A stretch of DNA of 64,000 nucleotides from Inia geoffrensis. Its lineage: Eukaryota; Chordata; Mammalia; Artiodactyla; Iniidae. This document shows, one piece after another, positions 50,367 through 62,521 of this stretch. Below the pieces are notes generated by a model, which saw only the letters and a program-made list of their open reading frames with translations, was not told where the DNA came from and made no database searches. The stretch is from NCBI GenBank assembly GCA_036417435.1, contig CM070913.1:2036680-2100679 (forward strand), read 5' to 3'. Position numbers and translations under genes: made by a program. Position 1 is the stretch's first letter. Each line of letters opens with the position of its first letter.

Positions 50367-53300
50367 TAAGCTAAATCCCCTTATAAAAATAAATTTGAAA
50401 AAGAAAACACAAGGACTGTGAAATAGAGAGAAATTCTTAAATAAGTCCTTCAGGGCTTGTGTGGAATCTTGGATTTACCACCTCTACATCCACAGCTGTG
50501 GGAGAGATAAGGCTGGACACTTGGGGCTGATGCTATTGGTGAGGGAATGCAGACCCTTTGAGGTAATGGTGCATGGTTCCCATTCCACGGGTCCCAAATC
50601 TCCACGTTTAAGGGATTTATCCTTCAGCTAAAATATGCATGGAAAACCCAGAATATGGTCCACGAAGTGATCAGGCAAAGTTTCTAAAACTCATCGCCAT
50701 TTTCGAACCCTGGGACTCGAGTTCGCCGCTCCAGAGGCGATATTAACATTCTCCCCACTTGGAGAGTCAGTGCCTTTGACCTCCTGTTTCGCACACTTTG
50801 CAATTTCGGTAGAAGATGATCAGGAATAAGGAGAACCAATGAGCGGCTAACTCGATGTGTTTGGACGGGCACATTGAACTCTGATTTCCCTACAGGAAGA
50901 AGAGTTCACCAAAGGCTCAGCGTGCCATGCCGGAACGAGATTAGGGCCTGAAGCAATTCTTCGGGTTTGCGGTCAGCTCACAAGAAAGCGAGTTGAGAAA
51001 AGGAGATTTCTGGCACCATAACTCACAATCCTGCAGAGTTCCAAATGACCCCTATCATCCAAAAATTTATTGAAGGAAGGCTGTGAGGAGGACTTGAACG
51101 CGACGCAGAACTGCAGAAAACAGATATCGTGGGGTAGATAAGAATTGCTCTGAAAGCGTAGGAAAAGAGGCAGCAGTTCGACAGTGATGCACTTGGCCAA
51201 AAAGGGCGTATGCGTTTTTTCCTGAATATGTTCAGGAAAAAACGCATACGCACTTTTTGGCCAACCAAGCAAGCCTGCAATGGAAATCCGCACTACAAGC
51301 AACTCTCACTTCCCACCGATCAAAAGGCCCTCCGAAAAAAAGTGTAAAATCCAGAGAGGCAGGACAGGCCATGGAGAACCGGCAGCCTTGTTATGCTGAT
51401 GGGCGGGATGTAAATTGCCAACAGCCACTCTGGAGAAGTGGATGGTGTTTCCTGGAACAAAGAGAAAACCAAGCTAGAGAGCCTAGGGCACTTCCACTTA
51501 TGGTGCCATAGATTCGGAAAATTTAAATGAAAAAGACACAGCCACACCAAAGTTTGGGGCTGCGCTCTTTACGGGAACCTTGACTATGGTACAACTTCAA
51601 TAGCCCAGAAAGAGAAAAATGGATATAAAAGTTGTGGTACATCCCTACAATGGAATATCACTCAACAATGAAATCAATGGCAACAGACCAGTAGCAGCAT
51701 AATGAGTGGATTTAGGTACGATGATTCTAAGTGAAATAAGTCACACAGAAAAAGAAACATCATAAGGTATCACGAATACCGGGAACGTAAACACGGCTAC
51801 GCGTGAACTGCATTACAAAACACAACAGAGTCTCACATTTACAAAAGAAACTGATGCTTGCTTAAGGGGAAACGAGAGTGGGGAGGCTGCATAAAACCAG
51901 AGGTTGATATTAGGACAGATACCATTCCATAAGCCAAATATATATTTGACAAGACCTACTCCTCGCTCAACCACATGGACTCAGCACCCCGTGTTCAAAA
52001 CCGAGGAATATACCTGACTATGAAGAAAATTAAAACCCATACATTTATAGGTCTCCATAAGAAAATCATTTGTGTACAGCAGCATACACACAGCAGTGTA
52101 CATAAGCTAAATCCCCTTATAAAAATAAATTTGAAAAAGAAAACACAAGGACTGTGAAATAGAGAGAAATTCTTAAATAAGTCCTTCAGGGCTTGTGTGG
52201 AATCTTGGATTTACCACCTCTACATCCACAGCTGTGGGAGAGATAAGGCTGGACACTTGGGGCTGATGCTATTGGTGAGGGAATGCAGACCCTTTGAGGT
52301 AATGGTGCATGGTTCCCATTCCACGGGTCCCAAATCTCCACGTTTAAGGGATTTATCCTTCAGCTAAAATATGCATGGAAAACCCAGAATATGGTCCACG
52401 AAGTGATCAGGCAAAGTTTCTAAAACTCATCGCCATTTTCGAACCCTGGGACTCGAGTTCGCCGCTCCAGAGGCGATATTAACATTCTCCCCACTTGGAG
52501 AGTCAGTGCCTTTGACCTCCTGTTTCGCACACTTTGCAATTTCGGTAGAAGATGATCAGGAATAAGGAGAACCAATGAGCGGCTAACTCGATGTGTTTGG
52601 ACGGGCACATTGAACTCTGATTTCCCTACAGGAAGAAGAGTTCACCAAAGGCTCAGCGTGCCATGCCGGAACGAGATTAGGGCCTGAAGCAATTCTTCGG
52701 GTTTGCGGTCAGCTCACAAGAAAGCGAGTTGAGAAAAGGAGATTTCTGGCACCATAACTCACAATCCTGCAGAGTTCCAAATGACCCCTATCATCCAAAA
52801 ATTTATTGAAGGAAGGCTGTGAGGAGGACTTGAACGCGACGCAGAACTGCAGAAAACAGATATCGTGGGGTAGATAAGAATTGCTCTGAAAGCGTAGGAA
52901 AAGAGGCAGCAGTTCGACAGTGATGCACTTGGCCAAAAAGGGCGTATGCGTTTTTTCCTGAATATGTTCAGGAAAAAACGCATACGCACTTTTTGGCCAA
53001 CCAAGCAAGCCTGCAATGGAAATCCGCACTACAAGCAACTCTCACTTCCCACCGATCAAAAGGCCCTCCGAAAAAAAGTGTAAAATCCAGAGAGGCAGGA
53101 CAGGCCATGGAGAACCGGCAGCCTTGTTATGCTGATGGGCGGGATGTAAATTGCCAACAGCCACTCTGGAGAAGTGGATGGTGTTTCCTGGAACAAAGAG
53201 AAAACCAAGCTAGAGAGCCTAGGGCACTTCCACTTATGGTGCCATAGATTCGGAAAATTTAAATGAAAAAGACACAGCCACACCAAAGTTTGGGGCTGCG

Positions 53301-53710
53301 CTCTTTACGGGAACCTTGACTATGGTACAACTTCAATAGCCCAGAAAGAGAAAAATGGATATAAAAGTTGTGGTACATCCCTACAATGGAATATCACTCA
53401 ACAATGAAATCAATGGCAACAGACCAGTAGCAGCATAATGAGTGGATTTAGGTACGATGATTCTAAGTGAAATAAGTCACACAGAAAAAGAAACATCATA
53501 AGGTATCACGAATACCGGGAACGTAAACACGGCTACGCGTGAACTGCATTACAAAACACAACAGAGTCTCACATTTACAAAAGAAACTGATGCTTGCTTA
53601 AGGGGAAACGAGAGTGGGGAGGCTGCATAAAACCAGAGGTTGATATTAGGACAGATACCATTCCATAAGCCAAATATATATTTGACAAGACCTACTCCTG
53701 GCTCAACCAC
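50240..53710 (+). repeat. Recent single-unit tandem duplication (units 30/31)
   Basis: Two 1,736-bp copies share the same one-base deletion and at least three private substitutions. They differ at only one position that I could find. Confidence 0.92.
50367..52102 (+). repeat. Satellite unit 30 (class 3)
   Basis: Length 1,736 (one-base deletion, caaaaggccctcc). Palindrome 51193-51264 with acgcactttt. Carries tttaggtacg, aaacgagag and atatttgaca, all shared with unit 31. Confidence 0.97.
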
Positions 53711-53838
53711 ATGGACTCAGCACCCCGTGTTCAAAACCGAGGAATATACCTGACTATGAAGAAAATTAAAACCCATACATTTATAGGTCTCCATAAGAAA
53801 ATCATTTGTGTACAGCAGCATACACACAGCAGTGTACA
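52103..53838 (+). repeat. Satellite unit 31 (class 3)
   Basis: Length 1,736. Palindrome 52929-53000 with acgcactttt. Almost a perfect copy of unit 30. The one difference I found is cctggctcaacc near 53,700 against cctcgctcaacc near 51,964. Confidence 0.97.
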
Positions 53839-55575
53839 TAAGCTAAATCCCCTTATAAAAATAAATTTGAAAAAGAAAACACAAGGACTGTGAAATAGAG
53901 AGAAATTCTTAAATAAGTCCTTCAGGGCTTGTGTGGAATCTTGGATTTACCACCTCTACATCCACAGCTGTGGGAGAGATAAGGCTGGACACCTGGGGCT
54001 GATGCTATTGGTGAGGGAATGCAGACCCTTTGAGGTAATGGTGCATGGTTCCCATTCCACGGGTTCCAAATCTCCACGTTTAAGGGATTTATCCTTCAGC
54101 TAAAATATGCATGGAAAACCCAGAATATGGTCCACGAAGTGATCAGGCAAAGTTTCTAAAACTCATCGCCATTTTCGAACCCTGGGACTCGAGTTCGCCG
54201 TTCCAGGGTCGATATTAACATTCTCCCCACTTGGAGAGTCAGTGCCTTTGACCTCTTGTTTCGCACACTTTGCAATTTCCATAGAAGATGATCAGGAATA
54301 AGGAGAACCAATGAGCGGCTAACTCGATGTGTTTGGACGGGCACATTGAACTCTGATTTCCCTACAGGAAGAAGAGTTCACCAAAGGCTCAGCGTGCCAT
54401 GCCGGAACGAGATTAGGGCCTGAAGCAATTCTTCGGGTTTGCGGTCAGCTCACAAGAAAGCGAGTTGAGAAAAGGAGATTTCTGGCACCATAACTCACAA
54501 TCCTGCAGAGTTCCAAATGACCCCTATCATCCAAAAATTTATTGAAGGAAGGCTGTGAGGAGGACTTGAACGCGACGCAGAATTGCAGAAAACAGATATC
54601 GTGGGGTAGATAAGAATTGCTCTGAAAGCGTAGGAAAAGAGGCAGCAGTTCGACAGTGATGCACTTGGCCAAAAAGGGCGTATGCGTTTTTTCCTGAATA
54701 TGTTCAGGAAAAAACGCATTCGCCCTTTTTGGCCAACCAAGCAAGCCTGCAATGGAAATCCGCACTACAAGCAACTCTCACTTCCCACCGATCAAAAGGG
54801 CCCTCCGAAAAAAAGTGTAAAATCCAGAGAGCCAGGACCGGCCATGGAGAACCGGCAGCCTTGTTATGCTGATGGGCGGGATGGAAATTGCCAACAGCCA
54901 CTCTGGAGAAGTGGATGGTGTTTCCTGGAACAAAGAGAAAACCAAGCTAGAGAGCCTAGGGCACTTCCACTTATGGTGCCATAGATTCGGAAAATTTAAA
55001 TGAAAAAGACACAGCCACACCAAAGTTTGGGGCTGCGCTCTTTACGGGAACCTTGACTATGGTACAACTTCAATAGCCCAGAAAGAGAAAAATGGATATA
55101 AAAGTTGTGGTACATCCCTACAATGGAATATCACTCAACAATGAAATCAATGGCAACAGACCAGTAGCAGCATAATGAGTGGATTTAGTTACGATGATTC
55201 TAAGTGAAATAAGTCACACAGAAAAAGAAACATCATAAGGTATCACGAATACCGGGAACGTAAACACGGCTACGCGTGAACTGCATTACAAAACACAACA
55301 GAGTCTCACATTTACAAAAGAAACTGATGCTTGCTTAAGGGGAAAGGAGAGTGGGGAGGCTGCATAAAACCAGAGGTTGATATTAGGACAGATACCATTC
55401 CATAAGCCAAATATATATTAGACAAGACCTCCTCCTCGCTCAACCACATGGACTCAGCACCCCGTGTTCAAAACCGAGGAATATACCTGACTATGAAGAA
55501 AATTAAAACCCATACATTTATAGGTCTCCATAAGAAAATCATTTGTGTACAGCAGCATACACACAGCAGTGTACA
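53839..55575 (+). repeat. Satellite unit 32 (class 3)
   Basis: Length 1,737. Palindrome 54665-54736, two mismatches (gcattcgccc). Shares gggttccaaatc, gtcgatatt and gagccaggaccgg with unit 37. Private variants are ccagggtcg and atttccatag. Confidence 0.97.
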
Positions 55576-57311
55576 TAAGCTAAATCCCCTTATAAAAATA
55601 AATTTGAAAAAGAAAACACAAGGACTGTGAAATAGAGAGAAATTCTTAAATAAGTCCTTCAGGGCTTGTGTGGAATCTTGGATTTACCACCTCTACATCC
55701 ACAGCTGTGGGAGAGATAAGGCTAGACACTTGGGGCTGATGCTATTGGTGAGGGAATACAGACCCTTTGAGGTAATGGTGCATGGTTCCCATTCCACGGG
55801 TCCCAAATCTCCACGTTTAACGGATTTATCCTTCAGCTAAAATATGCATGGAAAACCCAGAATATGGTCCACGAAGTGATCAGGAAAAGTTTCTAAAACT
55901 CATCGCCATTTTCGAACCCTGGGACTCGAGTTCGCCGCTCCAGAGGCGATATTAACATTCTCCCCACTTGGAGAGTCAGTGCCTTTGACCTCCTGTTTCG
56001 CACACTTTGCAATTTCGGTAGAAGATGATCAGGAATAAGGAGAACCAATGAGCGGCTAACTCGATGTGTTTGGACGGGCACATTGAACTCTGATTTCCCT
56101 ACAGGAAGAAGAGTTCACCAAAGGCTCAGGGTGCCATGCCGGAACGAGATTAGGGCCTGAAGCAATTTTTCGGGTTTGCGGTCAGCTCACAAGAAAGCGA
56201 GTTGAGAAAAGGAGATTTCTGGCATCATAACTCACAATCCTGCAGAGTTCCAAATGACCCCTATCGTCCAAAAATTTATTGAAGGAAGGCTGTGAGGAAG
56301 ACTTTAACGCGACGCAGAATTGCGGAAAACAGATATCGGGGGGTAGATAAGAATTGCTCTGAAAGCGTAGGAAAAGAGGCAGCAGTTCGACAGTGATGCA
56401 CTTGGCCAAAAAGGGCGTATGCGTTTTTTCCTGAATATATTCAGGAAAAAACTCATACGCCCTCTTTGGCCAACCAAGCAAGCCTGCAATGGAAATCCGC
56501 ACTACAAGCAACTCTCACTTCCCACCGATCAAAAGGGCCCTCCGAAAAACGTGTAAAATCCAGAGAGGCAGGACAGGCCTTGGAGAACCGGCAGCCTTAT
56601 TATGCTGATGGGCGGGATGTAAATTGCCAACAGCCACTCTGGAGAAGTGGATGGTGTTTCCTGGAACAAAGAGAAAACCAAGCTAGAGAGCCTAGGGCAC
56701 TTCCACTTATGGTGCTATAGATTCGGAAAATTTAAATGAAAAAGACACAGCCACACCAAAGTTTGGGGCTGCTGTCTTCACGGGAACCTTGACTATGGTA
56801 CAACTTCAATAGCCCAGAAAGGGAAAAATGGATATAAAAGTTGTGGTACATCCCTACAATGGAATATCACTCAACAATGAAATCAATGGCAACAGACCAG
56901 TAGCAGCATAATGAGTGGATTTAGTTACGATGATTCTAAGTGAAATAAGTCACACAGAAAAAGAAACATCATAAGACATCACGAATACCGGGAATGTAAA
57001 CACGGCTACGCGTGAACTGCATTACAAAACACAACAGAATCTCACATTTACAAAAGAAACTGATGCTTGCTTAAGGGGAAAGGAGAGTGGGGAGGCTGCA
57101 TAAAACCAGAGGTTGATATTAGGACAGATACCATTCCATAAGGCAAATATGTATTAGACAAGACCTACTCCTCGCTCAACCAAATGGACTCAACACCCCG
57201 TATTCAAAACCTAGGAATATACCTGACTATGAAGAAAATTAAAACCCATACATTTATAGGTCTCCATAAGAAAATCATTTGTGTACAGCAGCATACACAC
57301 AGCTGTGTACA
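55576..57311 (+). repeat. Satellite unit 33 (class 3)
   Basis: Length 1,736. Palindrome 56402-56473 has the perfect centre but two right-arm changes (aactcat, cctcttt). The right half is the haplotype shared with unit 36: tgctatag, agacatcac, ggaatgtaaac, aatggactcaacacc and aacctagg. The left half has private changes: ttaacggat, cagggtgcc, tatcgtcc and gcggaaaac. Confidence 0.97.
56436..57220 (+). repeat. Shared L1-half haplotype (units 33 and 36), first copy
   Basis: From the palindrome centre to just before the unit end, this segment and 61,646-62,430 share more than ten private variants at a shift of 5,210 bp. The left halves of the same units do not match each other. Confidence 0.88.
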
Positions 57312-59048
57312 TAAGCTAAATCCACTTATAAAAATAAATTTGAAAAAGAAAACACAAGGACTGTGAAATAGAGAGAAATTCTTAAATAAGTCCTTCAGGG
57401 CTTGTGTGGAATCTTGGATTTACCACCTCTACATCCACAGCTGTGGGAGAGATAAGGCTGGACACTTGGGGCTGATGCTATTGGTGAGGGAATGCAGACC
57501 CTTTGAGGTAATGGTGTATGGTTCCCATTCCACGGGTCCCAAATCTCCACGTTTAAGGGATTTATCCTTCAGCTAAAATATGCATGGAAAACCCAGAATA
57601 TGGTCCACGAAGTGATCAGGCAAAGTTTCTAAAACTCATCGCCATTTTCGAACCCTGGGACTCGAGTTCGCCGCTCCAGAGGCGATATTAACATTCTCCC
57701 CACTTGGAGAGTCAGTGCCTTTGACCTCCTGTTTCGCACACTTTGTAATTTCGGTAGAAGATGATCAGGAATAAGGAGAACCAATGAGCGGCTAACTCGA
57801 TGTGTTTGGACGGGCACATTGAACTCTGATTTCCCTACAGGAAGAAGAGTTCACCAAAGGCTCAGCGTGCCATGCCGGAACGAGATTAGGGCCTGAAGCA
57901 ATTCTTCGGGTTTGCGGTCAGCTCAGAAGAAAGCGAGTTGAGAAAAGGAGATTTCTGACACCGTAACTCACAATCCTGCAGAGTTCCAAATGACCCCTAT
58001 CATCCAAAAATTTATTGAAGGAAGGCTGTGAGGAGGACTTGAACGCGACGCAGAATTGCAGAAAACTGATATCGGGGGGTAGATAAGAATTGCTCTGAAA
58101 GCCTAGGAAAAGAGGCAGCAGTTCGACAGTGATGCACTTGGCCAAAAAGGGCGTATGTTTTTTTTCCTGATTATGTTCAGGAAAAAACGCATACGCCCTT
58201 TTTGGCCAACCAAGCAAGCCTGCAATGGAAATCCGCACTACAAGCAACTCTCACTTCCCACCGATCAAAAGGGCCCTCCGAAATAAAGTGTAAAATCCAG
58301 AGAGGCAGGACAGGCCATGGAGAACCGGCAGCCTTGTTATGCTGATGGGCGGGATGTAAATTGCCAACAGCCACTCTGGAGAAGTGGATGGTGTTTCCTG
58401 GAACAAAGAGAAAACCAAGCTAGAGAGCCTAGGGCACTTCCACTTATGGTGCCATAGATTCGGAAAATTTAAATGAAAAAGACACAGCCACACCAAAGTT
58501 TGGGGCTGCTCTCTTTACGGGAACCTTGACTATGGTACAACTTCAATAGCCCAGAAAGAGAAAAATGGATATAAAAGTTGTGGTACATCCCTACAATGGA
58601 ATATCACTCAACAATGAAATCAATGGCAACAGACCAGTAGCAGCATAATGAGTGGATTTAGTTACGATGATTCTAAGTGAAATAAGTCACACAGAAAAAG
58701 AAACATCATAAGGTATCACGAATACCGGGAACGTAAACACGGCTACGCGTGAACTGCATTACAAAACACAACAGAGTCTCACATTTACAAAAGAAACTGA
58801 TGCTTGCTTAAGGGGAAAGGAGAGTGGGGAGGCTGCATAAAACCAGAGGTTGATATTAGGACAGATACCATTCCATAAGCCAAATATATATTTGACAAGA
58901 CCTACTCCTCGCTCAACCACATGGACTCAGCACCCCGTGTTCAAAACCGAGGAATATACCTGACTATGAAGAAAATTAAAACCCATACATTTATAGGTCT
59001 CCATAAGAAAATCATTTGTGTACAGCAGCATACACACAGCAGTGTACA
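57312..59048 (+). repeat. Satellite unit 34 (class 3)
   Basis: Length 1,737. Palindrome 58138-58209 is the most degraded, with four mismatches (tatgtttttttt, gattatg). Close relative of unit 28. Private variants are ctttgtaattt and ctcagaagaaag. Confidence 0.97.
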
Positions 59049-60785
59049 TAAGCTAAATCCCCTTATAAAAATAAATTTGAAAAAGAAAACACAAGGACTG
59101 TGAAATAGAGAGAAATTCTTAAATAAGTCCTTCAGGGCTTGTGTGGAATCTTGGATTTACCACCTCTACATCCACAGCTGTGGGAGAGATAAGGCTAGAC
59201 ACTTGGGGCTGATGCTATTGGTGAGGGAATACAGACCCTTTGAGGTAATGGTGCATGGTTCCCATTCCACGGGTCCCAAATCTCCACGTTTAAGGGATTT
59301 ATCCTTCAGCTAAAATATGCATGGAAAACCCAGAATGTGGTCCACGAAGTGATCAGGCAAAGTTTCTAAAACTCATCGCCATTTTCGAACCCTGGGACTC
59401 GAGTTCGCCGCTCCAGAGGCCATATTAACATTCTCCCCACTTGGAGAGTCAGTGCCTTTGACCTCTTGTTTCGCACACTTTGCAATTTCGGTAGAAGATG
59501 ATCAGGAATAAGGAGAACCAATGAGCGGCTAACTCGATGTGTTTGGACGGGCACATTGAACTCTGATTTCCCTACAGGAAGAAGAGTTCACCAAAGGCTC
59601 AGCGTGCCATGCCGGAACGAGATTAGGGCCTGAAGCAATTCTTCGGGTTTGCGGTCAGCTCACAAGAAAGCGAGTTGAGAAAAGGAGATTTCTGGCACCA
59701 TAACTCACAATCCTGCAGAGTTCCAAATGACCCCTATCATCCAAAAATTTATTGAAGGAAGGCTGTGAGGAGGACTTGAACGCGACGCAGAATTGCAGAA
59801 AACAGATATCGTGGGGTAGATAAGAATTGCTCTGAAAGCGTAGGAAAAGAGGCAGCAGTTCGACAGTGATGCACTTGGCCAAAAAGGGCGTATGCGTTTT
59901 TTCCTGAATATGTTCAGGAAAAAACGCATACGCCCTTTTTGGCCAACCAAGCAAGCCTGCAATGGAAATCCGCACTACAAGCAACTCTCACTTCCCACCG
60001 ATCAAAAGGGCCCTCCGAAAAAAAGTGTAAAATCCAGAGAGGCAGGACAGGCCATGGAGAACCGGCAGCCTTGTTATGCTGATGGGCGGGATGTAAATTG
60101 CCAACAGCCACTCTGGAGAAGTGGATGGTGTTTCCTGGAACAAAGAGAAAACCAAGCTAGAGAGCCTAGGGCACTTCCACTTATGGTGCCATAGATTCGG
60201 AAAATTTAAATGAAAAAGACACAGCCACACCAAAGTTTGGGGCTGCGCTCTTTACGGGAACCTTGACTATGGTACAACTTCAATAGCCCAGAAAGAGAAA
60301 AATGGATATAAAAGTTGTGGTACATCCCTACAATGGAATATCACTCAACAATGAAATCAATGGCAACAGACCAGTAGCAGCATAATGAGTGGATTTAGTT
60401 ACGATGATTCTAAGTGAAATAAGTCACACAGAAAAAGAAACATCATAAGGTATCACGAATACCGGGAACGTAAACACGGCTACGCGTGAACTGCATTACA
60501 AAACACAACAGAGTCTCACATTTACAAAAGAAACTGATGCTTGCTTAAGGGGAAAGGAGAGTGGGGAGGCTGCATAAAACCAGAGGTTGATATTAGGACA
60601 GATACCATTCCATAAGCCAAATATATATTAGACAAGACCTCCTCCTCGCTCAACCACATGGACTCAGCACCCCGTGTTCAAAACCGAGGAATATACCTGA
60701 CTATGAAGAAAATTAAAACCCATACATTTATAGGTCTCCATAAGAAAATCATTTGTGTACAGCAGCATACACACAGCAGTGTACA
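59049..60785 (+). repeat. Satellite unit 35 (class 3)
   Basis: Length 1,737. Palindrome 59875-59946, central mismatch. Shares gctagacac and gaatacagac with unit 33. Private variants are agaatgtgg and, unusually for class 3, gaggccatatt. Confidence 0.97.
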
Positions 60786-62521
60786 TAAGCTAAATCCCCT
60801 TATAAAAATAAATTTGAAAAAGAAAACACAAGGACTGTGAAATAGAGAGAAATTCTTAAATAAGTCCTTCAGGGCTTGTGTGGAATCTTGGATTTACCAC
60901 CTCTACATCCACAGCTGTGGGAGAGATAAGGCTGGACACTTGGGGCTGATGCTATTGGTGAGGGAATGCAGACCCTTTGAGGTAATGGTGCATGGTTCCC
61001 ATTCCACGGTTCACAAATCTCCACGTTTAAGGGATTTATCCTTCAGCTAAAACATGCATGGAAAACCCAGAATATGGTCCACGAAGTGATCAGGCAAAGT
61101 TTCTAAAACTCATCGCCATTTTCGAACCCTGGGACTCGAGTTCGCCACTCCAGAGGCGATATTAACATTCTCCCCACTTGGAGAGTCAGTGCCTTTGTCC
61201 TCTTGTTTCGCACACTTTGCAATTTCGGTAGAAGATGATCAGGAATAAGGAGAACCAATGAGCGGCTAACTCGATGTGTTTGGACGGGCACATTGAACTC
61301 TGATTTCCCTACAGGAAGAAGAGTTCACCAAAGGCTCAGCGTGCCATGCCGGAACGAGATTAGGGCCTGAAGCAATTCTTCGGGTTTGCGGTCAGCTCAC
61401 AAGAAAGCGAGTTGAGAAAAGGAGATTTCTGGCACCATAACTCACAATCCTGCAGAGTTCCAAATGACCCCTATCATCCAAAAATTTATTGAAGGAAGGC
61501 TGTGAGGAGGACTTGAACGCGACGCAGAATTGCAGAAAACTGATATCGTGGGGTAGATAAGAATTGCTCTGAAAGCGCAGGAAAAGAGGCAGCAGTTCGA
61601 CAGTGATGCACTTGGCCAAAAAGGGCGTATGCGTTTTTTCCTGAATATATTCAGGAAAAAACTCATACGCCCTCTTTGGCCAACCAAGCAAGCCTGCAAT
61701 GGAAATCCGCACTACAAGCAACTCTCACTTCCCACCGATCAAAAGGGCCCTCCGAAAAACGTGTAAAATCCAGAGAGGCAGGACAGGCCATGGAGAACCG
61801 GCAGCCTTATTATGCTGTTAGGCGGGATGTAAATTGCCAACAGCCACTCTGGAGAAGTGGATGGTGTTTCCTGGAACAAAGAGAAAACCAAGCTAGAGAG
61901 CCTAGGGCACTTCCACTTATGGTGCTATAGATTCGGAAAATTTAAACGAAAAAGACACAGCCACACCAAAGTTTGGGGCTGCTCTCTTCACGGGAACCTT
62001 GACTATGGTACAACTTCAATAGCCCAGAAAGGGAAAAATGGATATAAAAGTTGTGGTACATCCCTACAATGGAATATCACTCAACAATGAAATCAATGGC
62101 AACAGACCAGTAGCAGCATAATGAGTGGATTTAGTTACGATGATTCTAAGTGAAATAAGTCACACAGAAAAAGAAACATCATAAGACATCACGAATACCG
62201 GGAATGTAAACACGGCTACGCGTGAACTGCATTACAAAACACAACAGAATCTCACATTTACAAAAGAAACTGATGCTTGCTTAAGGGGAAAGGAGAGTGG
62301 GGAGGCTGCATAAAACCAGAGGTTGATATTAGGACAGATACCATTCCATAAGGCAAATATATATTAGACAAGACCTACTCCTCGCTCAACCAAATGGACT
62401 CAACACCCCGTATTCAAAACCTAGGAATATACCTGACTATGAAGAAAATTAAAACCCATACATTTATAGGTCTCCATAAGAAAATCATTTGTGTACAGCA
62501 GCATACACACAGCCGTGTAAA
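60786..62521 (+). repeat. Satellite unit 36 (class 3)
   Basis: Length 1,736. Palindrome 61612-61683, right arm as in unit 33. Left half differs from unit 33: cacggttcaca, aaaacatgc, ttgtcctc and gcgcagg. Right half matches unit 33, plus ctgttaggcg and taaacgaaaa. The end is gccgtgtaaataaac. Confidence 0.97.
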
